Shown here: one piece after another, positions 43,715-53,027 of the stretch
Layout: the number at the start of each line of letters is the position of its first letter
How positions within the stretch are numbered: position 1 is the stretch's first letter
NCBI GenBank assembly: GCA_024277115.1
Contig: JAJRVW010000203.1
Coordinates: 1-54,201, forward strand
From: Calditrichota bacterium
GTDB lineage: Bacteria > Calditrichota > Calditrichia > Calditrichales > J004
Reading direction: 5' to 3'
DNA length: 54,201 nt
The notes under the pieces: generated by a model
What the model was told of the DNA's origin: nothing
Databases searched by the model: none
The model's input: the letters and a program-made list of their open reading frames with translations, nothing else
Translations under genes and position numbers: made by a program

Positions 43715-44503
43715 TCAGGCGCCCTTTATTCCCGCTATTATATCCAGCGTTAGACCTTCAAAATTGTTATAGATAAATCCAAACATGGTTTGAAATATTT
43801 TTAAAGAAATCAAAATCATAAAAATACCGATCCCCAATTTCATGGGCAGGCTTATAAAAAAGATATTTAGCTGTGGCATAACACGTGCGGCGAATGCAAT
43901 GGCCACATCATTTATAAGCATTAAAACCATCATGGGCGCTGCAAAACGGACAGCAAGTTCATAAATTAACGAACCGGCATTTACAAGGGTTTGCCCGGCA
44001 ACAGGATCAAATTTAGCTTCGGTTAAGGGAATAGCCGTAAAATTGAAAAAGAGTACTTCCATTAAGAAATGATGGCTGTTTGTAACAAGAAAAAACATAA
44101 TTAAAACCAAAAGCCAAAAATTGCCAATAACAGGAGCATTACTGCCACTATTAGGGTCAACAATATTTATCATGGAAAGACCCATCTGAAAACTGACAAA
44201 GCCCCCGGCCAGTGTAAATGCTTCAAAAATAAGACGTGCGCCAAAACCAACAAATAAACCAATCATCAGTTCACGCATTATATCAACAACCAAAACAGCT
44301 AAAGAGCTGTATTCTGTAGTAAAATTTTCGCCAACACTTGGGGCAATAATCAAAGTTAAAATCAGCGCCATCGCAATGCGGATGCGCCCGGCTACTGTAG
44401 AGAACCCCAAAATAGGCATCGTGGTCATCATCGCCGAGAGGCGCACAAAGACCAGCATAGTAAAGGGGAGCCAATGTTGTATTTGATCTGGAAGTCCGAA
44501 CAT
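43715..44503 (-). CDS. fliR: Flagellar export gate protein FliR
   Basis: A 262-residue membrane protein with about six helices. Family features include an N-terminal LVFVRLSAMMTTMPILGF and VPSVG-like loops, then FVGFGARLIFEAFTLAGGFV and a C-terminal MLINDVAIAFAARVMPQLN. It forms the core of the export gate with FliP and FliQ. The gap to fliQ is 43 bases; it is one base from flhB. Confidence 0.93.
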   Translation of the reverse strand: MFGLPDQIQHWLPFTMLVFVRLSAMMTTMPILGFSTVAGRIRIAMALILTLIIAPSVGENFTTEYSSLAVLVVDIMRELMIGLFVGFGARLIFEAFTLAGGFVSFQMGLSMINIVDPNSGSNAPVIGNFWLLVLIMFFLVTNSHHFLMEVLFFNFTAIPLTEAKFDPVAGQTLVNAGSLIYELAVRFAAPMMVLMLINDVAIAFAARVMPQLNIFFISLPMKLGIGIFMILISLKIFQTMFGFIYNNFEGLTLDIIAGIKGA

Positions 44504-44546
44504 GATAATTTTTTTGGTTATTGATTATTGTTAATTTTAATTTTTT

Positions 44547-44816
44547 TTAGTGCGCCATTAAAGCCACATGGGCAAAAATCTCCCGCGTAAAAGCCATAAG
44601 CAGGTCCATAAACCAGGGAAGAAGAATAAAAATCACTAAAAATACTGAAATAATTTTTGGTACAAAACTAAGGGTCATTTCGTTTATTTGGGTTGTGGCC
44701 TGAAAAATCCCGACAATCAAACCAATCACCAAACCTGTCCCGAGGATAGGCATTAAAATATACAGTCCGGTAATCAGCGCTTCCCTGGCAATATAAATTA
44801 CAAAATCAATATTCAT
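44547..44816 (-). CDS. fliQ: Flagellar export gate protein FliQ
   Basis: An 89-residue protein with two membrane helices: YIAREALITGLYILMPILGT and the second IISVFLVIFILLPWFMDLLM, joined by the conserved GIFQATTQINEMTLSFVPKI. The length is exactly that of the family. It starts two bases after fliP ends. Confidence 0.95.
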   Translation of the reverse strand: MNIDFVIYIAREALITGLYILMPILGTGLVIGLIVGIFQATTQINEMTLSFVPKIISVFLVIFILLPWFMDLLMAFTREIFAHVALMAH

Positions 44817-44818
44817 TT

Positions 44819-45583
44819 TTAAAACCCCTTTACTAAAGATTCCACAACAAGGTGCCAGCCATCCACCAAAACAAATAAAAGCAGTTTAAATGGCGAGGCA
44901 ATCATCACCGGTGGCAACATCATCATACCCATGGAGAGCAACACGCTTCCTACAATTAAATCGATTAGTAACATGGGCAGGTACAGTAAAAACCCAATCT
45001 GGAACGATGTTTTTAATTCACTGATAATGAATGCCGGTATTAATGTACTTAGAGGAATATCATTGACTGTTTTTGGTTCTTTCCGGTCTTTACGCAAATC
45101 CAGAAATAGAAGCAGGTCGGCTTCGCGTGTTTGTTTTAACATAAAGACCCGGATTGGTTTGGCCGCGTTATCCATTGCTTCAACTTGGGTAATATCGTCA
45201 TTTAAATAGGGCTGTAAGGCCGTATCATTTATTTCATCAATTACCGGGCGCATAATAAAAAAGGAAATAAAAAGCGCCATGCCTACTAATATCTGGTTAG
45301 AAGGAACGGTTTGTGTATTTAAACTTTGTCTTAAAAAATGTAGCACCACCACAATCCGGGTAAAGGACGTCATCATAATTAAAATAGAGGGCGCCAGGCT
45401 GAGGATGGTGAGCATAAAAACGATTTGCAGCGTAGGGACTAAATCTTGCGGCTTATCCGATTGCTCCAACCCGATTGTTAAATTTGGCAAAACATTCTGC
45501 GCATGTAGCGTATTAAATCCTGCCAGGGCAATAAAAAGGAAAAGTGCAATTATAAAATATTTTTTGTTCATTGGTCGCCTCAC
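44819..45583 (-). CDS. fliP: Flagellar export gate protein FliP
   Basis: A 250-254-residue membrane protein with signal-like N-terminal helix and the FliP core: LSLAPSILIMMTSFTRIVVV, LHFLRQSLNTQTVPSNQILV, SELKTSFQIGFLLYLPMLLI and DLIVGSVLLSMGMMMLPPVM. A GTG at 45583 overlaps the fliO stop (GTGA), but I favour the ATG at 45571. The latter has GAGG six bases upstream and begins MNKKYFIIALF. Confidence 0.95.
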   Translation of the reverse strand: MRRPMNKKYFIIALFLFIALAGFNTLHAQNVLPNLTIGLEQSDKPQDLVPTLQIVFMLTILSLAPSILIMMTSFTRIVVVLHFLRQSLNTQTVPSNQILVGMALFISFFIMRPVIDEINDTALQPYLNDDITQVEAMDNAAKPIRVFMLKQTREADLLLFLDLRKDRKEPKTVNDIPLSTLIPAFIISELKTSFQIGFLLYLPMLLIDLIVGSVLLSMGMMMLPPVMIASPFKLLLFVLVDGWHLVVESLVKGF

Positions 45584-46077
45584 CCTTTGCCGGTAACTTT
45601 TTTTAAGATTTGTGCAAAGCCCGGTTTTAAATTTTGTATATCAAGCGGCTCATTCTCATCTGCTTCGCCAAGCTCTGAGATCAGGTTTACCTGATGCTCG
45701 GTAACCCCAAGGGCAAATTTTTTGTTTTGGATATTTACAATCACGATGGATTGTTTTGGCGATAAACTCTGGCGGGCAACAATTTTGATCGCCGTATTAA
45801 CGGTAATATCGGTTTTTAAGACAAATTTATTATAGAGGTACAGGCTGCCAATAAGAAAAACAAGCATAATAAAAATGACCAATACCACTTTATACATATA
45901 ACTTCCCGCATCAATTTGAGTAGCAGGCAGGCTGCTACGAAGTGAATCGGAATAACTTGTTTTTTTTGCATTGGACAGAAATGAGGAATCAGGCATAGAT
46001 TTTCTTGCTACATCCGTGGTAGTTTGCGCTGCAACCGGCACAACCGACAATGTAAAAATAAGTATAAGAACCTTCAT
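45580..46077 (-). CDS. fliO: Flagellar biosynthesis protein FliO
   Basis: A 165-residue protein with an N-terminal signal-like segment, one membrane helix (about residues 62-83, YKVVLVIFIMLVFLIGSLYL) and a small cytoplasmic beta domain (IKIVARQSLSPKQSIVIVNI, KKFALGVTEHQVNLISEL) typical of FliO. FliO assists assembly of FliP. It overlaps both neighbours by a few bases. Sequence conservation in the family is low; position before fliP confirms it. Confidence 0.88.
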   Translation of the reverse strand: MKVLILIFTLSVVPVAAQTTTDVARKSMPDSSFLSNAKKTSYSDSLRSSLPATQIDAGSYMYKVVLVIFIMLVFLIGSLYLYNKFVLKTDITVNTAIKIVARQSLSPKQSIVIVNIQNKKFALGVTEHQVNLISELGEADENEPLDIQNLKPGFAQILKKVTGKG

Positions 46078-47012
46078 CAGATTGCTTTTCCCAGGCTCTT
46101 AACACGTTCTTTCGGGCTGATTAGCTGGGTAACACGGATACCAAATTTATCATCTACAACCACCACCTCACCCTCAGCAAATTTGCGCCCGTTTACATAA
46201 ACGTCCAGTGGCTCGCCAGCCGATTTATCCATCTCCACAATTGAGCCTTTGCCCAGTTTCAATAAATCTGAAACAAGTATTTTTTTTCGATCGATTTCCA
46301 CACGGATTTCCAACTCTACATCGAGTAGCATAGATACATTTTGTGGATCGCCGGGCGTACTGCCAGAGTGGGAAATATTTCCAAATTCCGCGGATTGAAT
46401 ATCAACTGGGCTTTCTGTAGGAAAATCGTCTATCATAGCGGGCGCTTGCTCCATTGTATTTGATTGATCAATAAATTGCTCCGGGTGTTCCGGCCACATG
46501 TATTGGGTTATGGTAAAAGTTTCACCCTCCGAAGCCAACGAGTAAGTACAGAAGGAACCACTCCCTTCTAAAACAAACTCATTAACTGCATCAAAAGTCT
46601 CGGCAGAGAAGGCATCCAGTCCGTTCACATTAAAATTGCCCTTCTCATCGGCAACGGCCATTTTAAGCTGTCCAATCACCTGCTCCAATCCTTCTTTCAA
46701 ACCATCAAAATGATCATCCGATATTTCCGCTGACGGTTCGTCCATTAACATCCAGGCATAAAACTTCAACAGAAATTCCGGTTCGACTAATAGAATATGT
46801 CTAATAGTTTTAGGTTCCGGGCCGGAAACAAACGTAACGGCAACCTTGGGAAAAGCTTCTCCGGTTATAAGCGGATTAATTTCTTTTTCGGGTGAGAATT
46901 CTATTGAAAGTTCGAACTCCCGGTTTAAAATTTGGTTGAGGGCAGTATTTATTACAGATTTTACATCATTTAAGTTCTGTTCAACTTTGCCCTGAAAATA
47001 ATTATTCGCCAT
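46077..47012 (-). CDS. fliN: Flagellar motor switch protein FliN/FliY
   Basis: A 311-residue protein. The C-terminal SpoA domain (about 230-305: LLDVELEIRVEIDRKKILVS, LGKGSIVEMDKSAGEPLDVY, VNGRKFAEGEVVVVDDKFGI) is the FliN surface of the C ring. The N-terminal 200 residues resemble the CheC-like domain of FliY rather than the short FliN of enterics, with a low-complexity linker (about 180-225). It overlaps fliM by 11 bases and fliO by one. Confidence 0.9.
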   Translation of the reverse strand: MANNYFQGKVEQNLNDVKSVINTALNQILNREFELSIEFSPEKEINPLITGEAFPKVAVTFVSGPEPKTIRHILLVEPEFLLKFYAWMLMDEPSAEISDDHFDGLKEGLEQVIGQLKMAVADEKGNFNVNGLDAFSAETFDAVNEFVLEGSGSFCTYSLASEGETFTITQYMWPEHPEQFIDQSNTMEQAPAMIDDFPTESPVDIQSAEFGNISHSGSTPGDPQNVSMLLDVELEIRVEIDRKKILVSDLLKLGKGSIVEMDKSAGEPLDVYVNGRKFAEGEVVVVDDKFGIRVTQLISPKERVKSLGKAI

Positions 47013-47985
47013 ATTTTTTTTCCTCGGGTACTCTATCTAAAATGCGCACCGCATAGCGTTTTTTATGTACGCCTACGATTGAATTATACATGTGTTTATT
47101 ATTGGCATATAATGGCAGGGCCTGGTCGGTCCGCGTGCCAAGTTTAATTACGTCGCCGCTTTTGAGATTTATAAATTCATCTACTGATACTTTGCCGGTC
47201 CCTAAAAGGGATTTTAAATCTATGGGCGAGTTTACAAGATTAAATTTAACCAGATCGGTTTCTTCGGGGCTTGGCTCTTTTGCGCCGAAAAGTATTTTTT
47301 CCTGCACTTCCGGCGTAGAAAGGATATTTGAAATCATCATGTATGGATAACAAATATTCATCAGGGTAGAGTTGCCATGAATTTTCACTTCCATCGATGC
47401 CACAACAACGGGTTCACTCGCAGGTACTATCTGCACAAACTCCGGGTTGCTCTCGAAGCGCTTTACCTCACAATTAAAGGGCGCTATATTTTGCCAGTTT
47501 TTATTGATTTCTGTTCCGATACGGTCAATGACCCGGCTCATAATCTTTTGCTCAATTATAGAAATTGGCCTAACAGTAGAAACAAAACCGCCACGTCCGC
47601 CAAATAATCTTTCCACAATAAAAATGGATAGGGTTGGGTTCACCTCCAGCACAAACGAAGCATCCGTACCTCGTTTATTCATAACATAAATACAACTTGG
47701 CGGGGCGATGGACATTACAAATTCGGAATACATAATTTGGTCAATCGCCAGTAAATTCATTTCCACAATCATCCGTAATTGTGCAGAAAGGAATACACCA
47801 AAATTACGACAAACCCCTTCATGAATATTTTCGAGCAAACGCATCTGCTCTTTTGAAACAAGGTTTGGATGCTTAAAATCATAGAGGGAAATCTTCTGGC
47901 CATGCTCAATATCCAAGTCTTCTTCTTCACCGGATACATTGGATAGTAACGCATCGATTTCATCTTGGGATAATATTTTTGCCAT
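47002..47985 (-). CDS. fliM: Flagellar motor switch protein FliM
   Basis: A 327-residue C-ring protein. The N-terminal CheY-P-binding segment ILSQDEIDALLSNV is intact, followed by the CheC-like middle (ERLFGGRGG, MIVEMNLLAIDQIMYSEFVM) and the SpoA domain (LLGTGKVSVDEFINLKSGDV, PLYANNKHMYNSIVGVHKKR). It receives chemotaxis signals to reverse rotation. AGGA lies nine bases before the ATG. It begins 16 bases after fliL. Confidence 0.96.
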   Translation of the reverse strand: MAKILSQDEIDALLSNVSGEEEDLDIEHGQKISLYDFKHPNLVSKEQMRLLENIHEGVCRNFGVFLSAQLRMIVEMNLLAIDQIMYSEFVMSIAPPSCIYVMNKRGTDASFVLEVNPTLSIFIVERLFGGRGGFVSTVRPISIIEQKIMSRVIDRIGTEINKNWQNIAPFNCEVKRFESNPEFVQIVPASEPVVVASMEVKIHGNSTLMNICYPYMMISNILSTPEVQEKILFGAKEPSPEETDLVKFNLVNSPIDLKSLLGTGKVSVDEFINLKSGDVIKLGTRTDQALPLYANNKHMYNSIVGVHKKRYAVRILDRVPEEKKYGE

Positions 47986-48001
47986 CTATCTTTAATCCTG
48001 A

Positions 48002-48538
48002 TTATTGAAGTACAAATTGAGTAAAATACACGTTATGAACCAATTTACTACCAAGTACATTATTGGCAATATTCGATATGTCCGTTTTTAGCGAGTCAAG
48101 CAGAGAGTCATTTGATAGTTCCTTCATACTCCTGTGCCTGAAATAGGCTATATAATTATCTATAAGCACTGTTTTATATTTATCGAGCATGGCAACTTCT
48201 TCCTCGCTCGGAACTTCCAGCGAAAACTCAAATACAGCAAAACGCATACCACGCGAGCCTTTTGGGTTAACCGTTAAGTTTTCAATTTTATACATTACAC
48301 CCGGTTCAGTTAATTCAGGTACTTCTTCCTCTTCCCCGTCCTTATCCACATTTCCGGATGCGGCCTTGTTTAACTCCGTCACTTCATTGTATTCCGGCAT
48401 AACATATTTCCAGATGAGAAAACCCGCCACAAGTAACTGGATTACAATAATACCAATATACAAACCAGCCTTACTGGATTTTTTCTCCGGTTCCTTACTT
48501 TCTACAACCTCTTCTTTGCCTTCAGCTTCATCAGCCAT
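48002..48538 (-). CDS. fliL: Flagellar basal body-associated protein FliL
   Basis: A 178-residue protein with an acidic N-terminus, one membrane helix (about 24-46) and the FliL periplasmic domain (YKIENLTVNPKGSRGMRFAV, FEFSLEVPSEEEVAMLDKYK, VHNVYFTQFVLQ). It stabilises the stator near the MS ring. An AAGGA site precedes the ATG. It begins a new stretch 287 bases downstream of motB, with a candidate promoter in that gap. Confidence 0.93.
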   Translation of the reverse strand: MADEAEGKEEVVESKEPEKKSSKAGLYIGIIVIQLLVAGFLIWKYVMPEYNEVTELNKAASGNVDKDGEEEEVPELTEPGVMYKIENLTVNPKGSRGMRFAVFEFSLEVPSEEEVAMLDKYKTVLIDNYIAYFRHRSMKELSNDSLLDSLKTDISNIANNVLGSKLVHNVYFTQFVLQ

Positions 48539-48617
48539 ATCTTTTTCCTTTTATATCTTGTTTTAAACAGGGAATAGAATTATTTATAAATTGTCTAAAT
48601 ATATATGCCAACAATTA

Positions 48618-48632
48618 TCAATTTTTATGCCA
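48618..48632 (-). promoter_or_regulatory. Possible sigma-54-type promoter upstream of fliL
   Basis: On the minus strand, TGGCATAAAAATTGA lies about 80 bases before fliL, in the 287-base gap after motB. The -24 half TGGCA is good and the spacing is right, but the -12 half is TTGA rather than TTGC. It is weaker than the site before flgF; together they hint that flagellar units here use sigma-54. Confidence 0.25.
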
Positions 48633-48825
48633 AGAGCTTTTTAAGTGATTTTATTATTTTCAGAAAGAAAACAAACGAAGGAATAGTATTGTTTTTATTG
48701 AACTTGAGTAGGGTTAAGTACACGAGTTGTGAAAGCGGGAGGAATGTATGTTGGAAATTTATTTCTTGATAATAGGGAAAGTTTTTCCTGTTATATTTTA
48801 TAATCTTCCTGCATAGAAATTTCAG

Positions 48826-49527
48826 TTACATTTTGAAGAAGATTTCTACGCGGCGGTTTTTTGCCCGGTTTGCCTTACTGTTATTTGGTACAAGCGGTCT
48901 GTGTTCACCGTGCCCCACTGCCGTAAGTTGGCGAGGAGGGATGTGTCCTTTTTTATTCAGGTATTTTATAACACTCATAGAGCGCGCCCCGGAAAGTTCC
49001 CAGTTTGAAGGAAACCGTGAGCTTTTTATAGGCACATTATCTGTGTGGCCTTCCACATAAATATCTTTGAATTTGCCTTTAAAAGCTTGCAGCACAATAT
49101 CGATAATCGGTAATGCCTGGTTTTTAATTTTTGCCCTGCCACTGTCAAAAAGTAAATCGTCGCCCATGCGTACCATAACGCCCTCACCTGTAAATTCAAT
49201 ATCCACCATTTCAGAAAGACCCATTTTTTCAAGTATTTCCTCAACGTCGTTCATCGTTTCAATAATTTCCTGGCGGGTTTTGGACTCTTCATCTTTATAG
49301 TTGGGCTTAGGCTTTTTATAGGTACTGATATTTTCCGGTAAAACGCCTAAAGCCCCTTTCATGGAACTCATAGCGCCTTTAAATTTCTCCAGCTGGATGG
49401 TAGAGAACGACAAGATTAAAATAAAAAACACCATTAACAGCGTAACCATGTCACTAAAAGTAACCAGCCAAAACGGGGCCGTCGGTTCTTCTAAAACCGG
49501 TTTTTCTCTTTCTTCGTCGTCAGCCAT
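48826..49527 (-). CDS. motB: Flagellar stator protein MotB
   Basis: A 233-residue stator subunit. The single membrane helix carries the proton-accepting Asp26 (FWLVTFSDMVTLLMVFFILI), followed by a linker with the plug region and the OmpA-like peptidoglycan-binding domain (VEGHTDNVPIKSSRFPSNWE, LSGARSMSVIKYLNKKGHIP, NRAKNRRVEIFFKM). All key residues are present. There is no recognisable ribosome binding site: a heptanucleotide microsatellite begins seven bases before the ATG. Confidence 0.95.
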   Translation of the reverse strand: MADDEEREKPVLEEPTAPFWLVTFSDMVTLLMVFFILILSFSTIQLEKFKGAMSSMKGALGVLPENISTYKKPKPNYKDEESKTRQEIIETMNDVEEILEKMGLSEMVDIEFTGEGVMVRMGDDLLFDSGRAKIKNQALPIIDIVLQAFKGKFKDIYVEGHTDNVPIKSSRFPSNWELSGARSMSVIKYLNKKGHIPPRQLTAVGHGEHRPLVPNNSKANRAKNRRVEIFFKM

Positions 49528-49533
49528 AATTTA

Positions 49534-49581
49534 TTTCAAGTTTCAAGTTTCAAGTTTCAAGTTTCAAGTTTCAAGTTTCAA
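49534..49581. repeat. Heptanucleotide tandem repeat between motA and motB
   Basis: TTTCAAG is repeated six times and then TTTCAA (6.9 copies, without mismatch), ending only seven bases from the motB start codon. The unit is 7 bases, so changes in copy number alter the spacing of anything upstream of motB by multiples of seven. It lies in the 128-base motA-motB gap, a place where most bacteria have the two genes overlapping or adjacent. Confidence 0.9.
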
Positions 49582-49655
49582 AATTTGTATTCATCTTACC
49601 AGACATGTCAAATCGTTTTTCTAATTCCAAGCCCTCCCCTATGTCTCTTGCTCTG

Positions 49656-50429
49656 CTACTTTCCTTCTTCGCTATAACCTTCCCGTACTTTGGGTGGAAT
49701 AAAATTGAGCAGTTTTTTGCTGATCGTATTGGGATGTTCACCAAACTGAATGGCCAAAACTCCTTCAATAATCATCTCTTTTTCTAAGATTTCGCTACTG
49801 GACATATTGGATAATTTTGTGGCCATAGGTAAAAATACAAGGTTGGAAATTAGTGCTCCGTAAAATGTTGTAATAAGGGCAACCGCCATACCCGGGCCAA
49901 TTGCCGCAGGATCATCCAAATTTTGAAGCATGGCGATTAAACCAATCAATGTTCCAATCATGCCAAATGCGGGTGCATAGGCGCCGAGAGTACTGTAAAG
50001 TGCCTGCCCTTTTGCATGGCGATCCATCAAATACGAAAGCTCGGTGTTCATTACTTTTTTAATCAGGTCGGGTTCCGTGCCGTCCACAACCATCTCCATA
50101 CCGCCTTTTAAAAAATCGTTTTCAATTTTATTTACTTCTTTATCCACGGCCAGCAATCCTTCGCGACGGGCTTTTTTTGCAAGATCAACAACAACTTCAA
50201 CAACATTAACATAGTCAATTTTTCTACCAAAAAATGCATTTTTGGTTATGTTGCCAAGCGCTAAAACATCGCCAAAAGGAATCGCCACAAATGTGGCGGC
50301 AATCGCTCCGCCAATTACTACAAGAAAAGATGGCAGGTCAATAAAGGACATCATCTCCCCACCAAGAAAAATGGTGGTAAAAACGAGTAGAAAACCACTA
50401 ATTAAGCCAACAATCGTACCCAGTTCCAA
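49656..50429 (-). CDS. motA: Flagellar stator protein MotA
   Basis: A 257-residue protein with four membrane helices and the conserved loops: FLGGEMMSFIDLPSFLVVIG, YAPAFGMIGTLIGLIAMLQN, PAAIGPGMAVALITTFYGAL, NLVFLPMATKLSNMSSSEIL. It forms the ion channel with MotB. The start is TTG at 50429, supported by GAGGT about eight bases upstream. It follows flgE by 68 bases, a gap with a hairpin. Confidence 0.95.
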   Translation of the reverse strand: MELGTIVGLISGFLLVFTTIFLGGEMMSFIDLPSFLVVIGGAIAATFVAIPFGDVLALGNITKNAFFGRKIDYVNVVEVVVDLAKKARREGLLAVDKEVNKIENDFLKGGMEMVVDGTEPDLIKKVMNTELSYLMDRHAKGQALYSTLGAYAPAFGMIGTLIGLIAMLQNLDDPAAIGPGMAVALITTFYGALISNLVFLPMATKLSNMSSSEILEKEMIIEGVLAIQFGEHPNTISKKLLNFIPPKVREGYSEEGK

Positions 50430-50457
50430 GTGAATACCTCTTTTTTTTGATTAATAT

Positions 50458-50486
50458 AAAGGCCATCCCGGATGAGGATGACCTTT
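50458..50486 (-). terminator. Hairpin between flgE and motA
   Basis: An 11-pair stem (AAAGGCCATCC at 50458-50468 with GGATGACCTTT at 50476-50486, one G-U pair) and a seven-base loop lies between the flgE stop and the motA start. The minus-strand sequence after it is TTTATATT, a poor T-run. It could attenuate or stabilise the mRNA so that hook and stator genes are expressed at different levels. Confidence 0.5.
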
Positions 50487-50497
50487 ATTTATGTTAT

Positions 50498-52495
50498 TTA
50501 TCGTTTTAACCGGATTACTTCGTCAAGAATGGAATCGGCCGTTGTAATAATTTTCGCATTTGCCTGAAACCCTCTTTGTGCTGTAATCAGTTCAGTGAAT
50601 TCATTGGCTAAATCCACATTAGACATTTCCAAAGCACCTGAGACGATCGAAGATGTTGCCGCTGCACTTGGGTCTAATATTTGTGGATCACCAGATGCTA
50701 TACTCGTAGCATATAGGCCATCACCTAAGTCGCTAAGACCAATATTATTTGGAAATTGCGCCAAAGCGATTTTTGCCATACTGCTAATATCACCGTTACT
50801 AAAAGAGCCGGAGATCACGCCACCACGATCGATGGTTATTCCAATCAAAGTACCGGTCGATTTCCCATCCTGATCCCTAACATTTAGCGAGGAAACAGCA
50901 TCAAATTGTGAAAGTCCGCTAAACTCGTCCGAGCTTTCCGCATGTAACAACATATCTACCTGATCCGCACCATTACCGGGATTTAAGGTTAACTGGCTCA
51001 CACCGCCATCATAACTGAAAGATGTCATGGAACCGTTTTCATCAAACGTGACACGCCCTGCCCCACCACTGGCAATACTTGCATCGCCTGTTGTGGAAGC
51101 TTGCCATGTCCATTCATTGGCATTTTCCGTGTTTGTGAATTCTATGATTACATTATGACTGGCCCCGAGCGAATCATAAACAAGTACAGAAGTTGTTGCT
51201 GTGCCCGTATTACCGGGAGTAGTATTTGTAAACCCAGGAAATGTTACACTACCTGTGTTGTTGGAACCATTGGCAAGGTTAACTGTGGTGGAGCTGTCTC
51301 CGGCAACATTATCTGTAACAACAAGGGAACCGGATTCCACTGTAACCGTCACGCCGCTATAGCTACTTTGAATTACGGCAGCTAATTCACCTAAAGTTGT
51401 ACCATCATTTGCAGCGCCATAGGTAAATGTAGATGTAACCACCGAACCATCTGGGTTGGTGCCGGATATTTCTATGGTATCACCAGCAACCATAGATTCA
51501 GAGAAGGTGCTTACACCTAACAGGCTATTTAATGGTGTCGTCCCATCCGCAATCGCAGCTGTATCGCTATCACCATTGGTAAAACCAATTGAGGCCAACG
51601 CGCTATTTGTACCGTCATTAAGTGTTATTGTAGTTGTTTCCACACCATTTAATTGCTGAAACTGCAATGTCCCGCCATTATTTACGGCTTCAACCCGTGT
51701 ACTGATATTTGGTGTTGCGGCAATCTGGATATTAATTTGGGTAACCAACGCATCTAAATCAGCATAGGAGCCTGCTGCTAAGGTTATATCTCCGGATATT
51801 GTAGATGTTGCATTATCCTGAATATTCACTGTAAGGTCATCATTGGTGCCGGCTGTTATAACTAATGGAAACGCAGGGGCAGCAGCAGTACCGGAAACAA
51901 TCGCTTTATCTGCAAAAGCACTTGGTGACTGCCAGATTTCCGCAATTGTTCTGTTGCCTGCATTAATATTTCCACTAAGATAAATATTTTGTGTGGCTTC
52001 CGCTGGAGAAACATAACCGGTATCAATAATCAGGTCCTCGGTATTGCCAACACCCAAACCGCCTACAGCTTGCTGGCCGTTAAGCATCCAACCTTGTACG
52101 GCCATACCTTTTTGGTTTACCAATTTACCATCCGCATTAAAGAAAAAGTTTCCGGCACGGGTATATAAATCACTGTCACCGCTTTTTACCATAAAAAAGC
52201 CATCACCTTCAAGCGCCAGGTCTGTAATCACGCCTGTATTCTCCAGACCGCCTTGTGTAAATACATTTTCAATAGATGATGTGTTCATTCCCAGGCCCAC
52301 TTGCATAGGGTTGATAAACCCCGTGCCAACGCCGGGCGTTGCATTTTGCAGGGTTTGGTTTAGCGCTTCAGAAAACATGATCCGTCCACCTTTAAAACCG
52401 ACAGTATTAACATTGGCAATATTATTACCCAATACATCAATTTTCATTTGATGGTTTCTTAATCCGGAAACACCGGAATTCAATGCCTTTAACAT
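50498..52495 (-). CDS. flgE: Flagellar hook protein FlgE
   Basis: A 665-residue hook protein. The N-terminus (NIANVNTVGFKGGRIMFSEA) and the C-terminus (NVDLANEFTELITAQRGFQA) are the canonical axial signatures. The middle is large (about residues 180-560), low-complexity and rich in Thr, Ser, Gly and Asn. The protein is well above the 400 residues of enteric FlgE, as in other phyla with long surface-exposed hook domains. AAGGAG precedes the ATG. Confidence 0.95.
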   Translation of the reverse strand: MLKALNSGVSGLRNHQMKIDVLGNNIANVNTVGFKGGRIMFSEALNQTLQNATPGVGTGFINPMQVGLGMNTSSIENVFTQGGLENTGVITDLALEGDGFFMVKSGDSDLYTRAGNFFFNADGKLVNQKGMAVQGWMLNGQQAVGGLGVGNTEDLIIDTGYVSPAEATQNIYLSGNINAGNRTIAEIWQSPSAFADKAIVSGTAAAPAFPLVITAGTNDDLTVNIQDNATSTISGDITLAAGSYADLDALVTQINIQIAATPNISTRVEAVNNGGTLQFQQLNGVETTTITLNDGTNSALASIGFTNGDSDTAAIADGTTPLNSLLGVSTFSESMVAGDTIEISGTNPDGSVVTSTFTYGAANDGTTLGELAAVIQSSYSGVTVTVESGSLVVTDNVAGDSSTTVNLANGSNNTGSVTFPGFTNTTPGNTGTATTSVLVYDSLGASHNVIIEFTNTENANEWTWQASTTGDASIASGGAGRVTFDENGSMTSFSYDGGVSQLTLNPGNGADQVDMLLHAESSDEFSGLSQFDAVSSLNVRDQDGKSTGTLIGITIDRGGVISGSFSNGDISSMAKIALAQFPNNIGLSDLGDGLYATSIASGDPQILDPSAAATSSIVSGALEMSNVDLANEFTELITAQRGFQANAKIITTADSILDEVIRLKR

Positions 52496-52615
52496 AATAT
52501 TTCTCCTTGATTTTTCCGCCTCATTCAGTCAGCGGATTCCAAGGGCTTCCCTACGGTTTATCCGATTATCGGGTCCAGCCCATTTTATTAATTATTGTAA
52601 AATTTCTATTCTTAT

Positions 52616-53026
52616 TTAAACAAATGCCACACTATCGATATTTGTGAACACATTACTGGCTGTAAGTGTTTTATCGATTGCCGTTATGACTGTTTTATTG
52701 CGTACACTTACTACAAAGGCTGTGTCATCCACCATAATTAAAGAGTTTTTCCCTCCCTTGGCATCCACTTGTTTAACACCCTTATTAAGGCGTTCTATAT
52801 CGTTCGATGTCATTTGCAGGGATCGTTCTTCCAGCCTTTTTATGGCATGGGCAGAAAACTGTACCGTGCTATTCTCTTCAATATTTTTTTGTAAAATATC
52901 GGCGAAGTTAATTCCGGCCTGTGCCGGGTTAAGCGCTGCCTCGCCTTTAGAGATATTAGCCTGGCGTACCTTATCATTCTGCAACGGGTACATATTTGCC
53001 CGCATTTGAAGATCAGCGACTTTCAT
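52616..53026 (-). CDS. Flagellar operon protein (TIGR02530 family)
   Basis: A 136-residue protein of the family found between flgD and flgE in many non-enteric phyla. Core features are INFADILQKN, VQFSAHAIKRLEERSLQM, LNKGVKQVDAKGGKNSLIMV and AFVVSVRNKTVITAID. Its molecular role is unknown. AGGAG lies about six bases before the ATG, one base after flgD ends. A 120-base spacer precedes flgE. Confidence 0.88.
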   Translation of the reverse strand: MKVADLQMRANMYPLQNDKVRQANISKGEAALNPAQAGINFADILQKNIEENSTVQFSAHAIKRLEERSLQMTSNDIERLNKGVKQVDAKGGKNSLIMVDDTAFVVSVRNKTVITAIDKTLTASNVFTNIDSVAFV

Positions 53027-53027
53027 A

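Noticed and set aside
49571-49768. 65-codon minus-strand ORF across the end of motA
   Set aside because: It overlaps motA out of frame and reads into the microsatellite; no ribosome binding site and no protein-like pattern.
52560-52600. CCCGATAA upstream of flgE as a sigma-28 -10 element
   Set aside because: No TAAA at the proper distance upstream, and flgE is normally not sigma-28 dependent; the motif is part of a small palindrome CCGATAATCGG.
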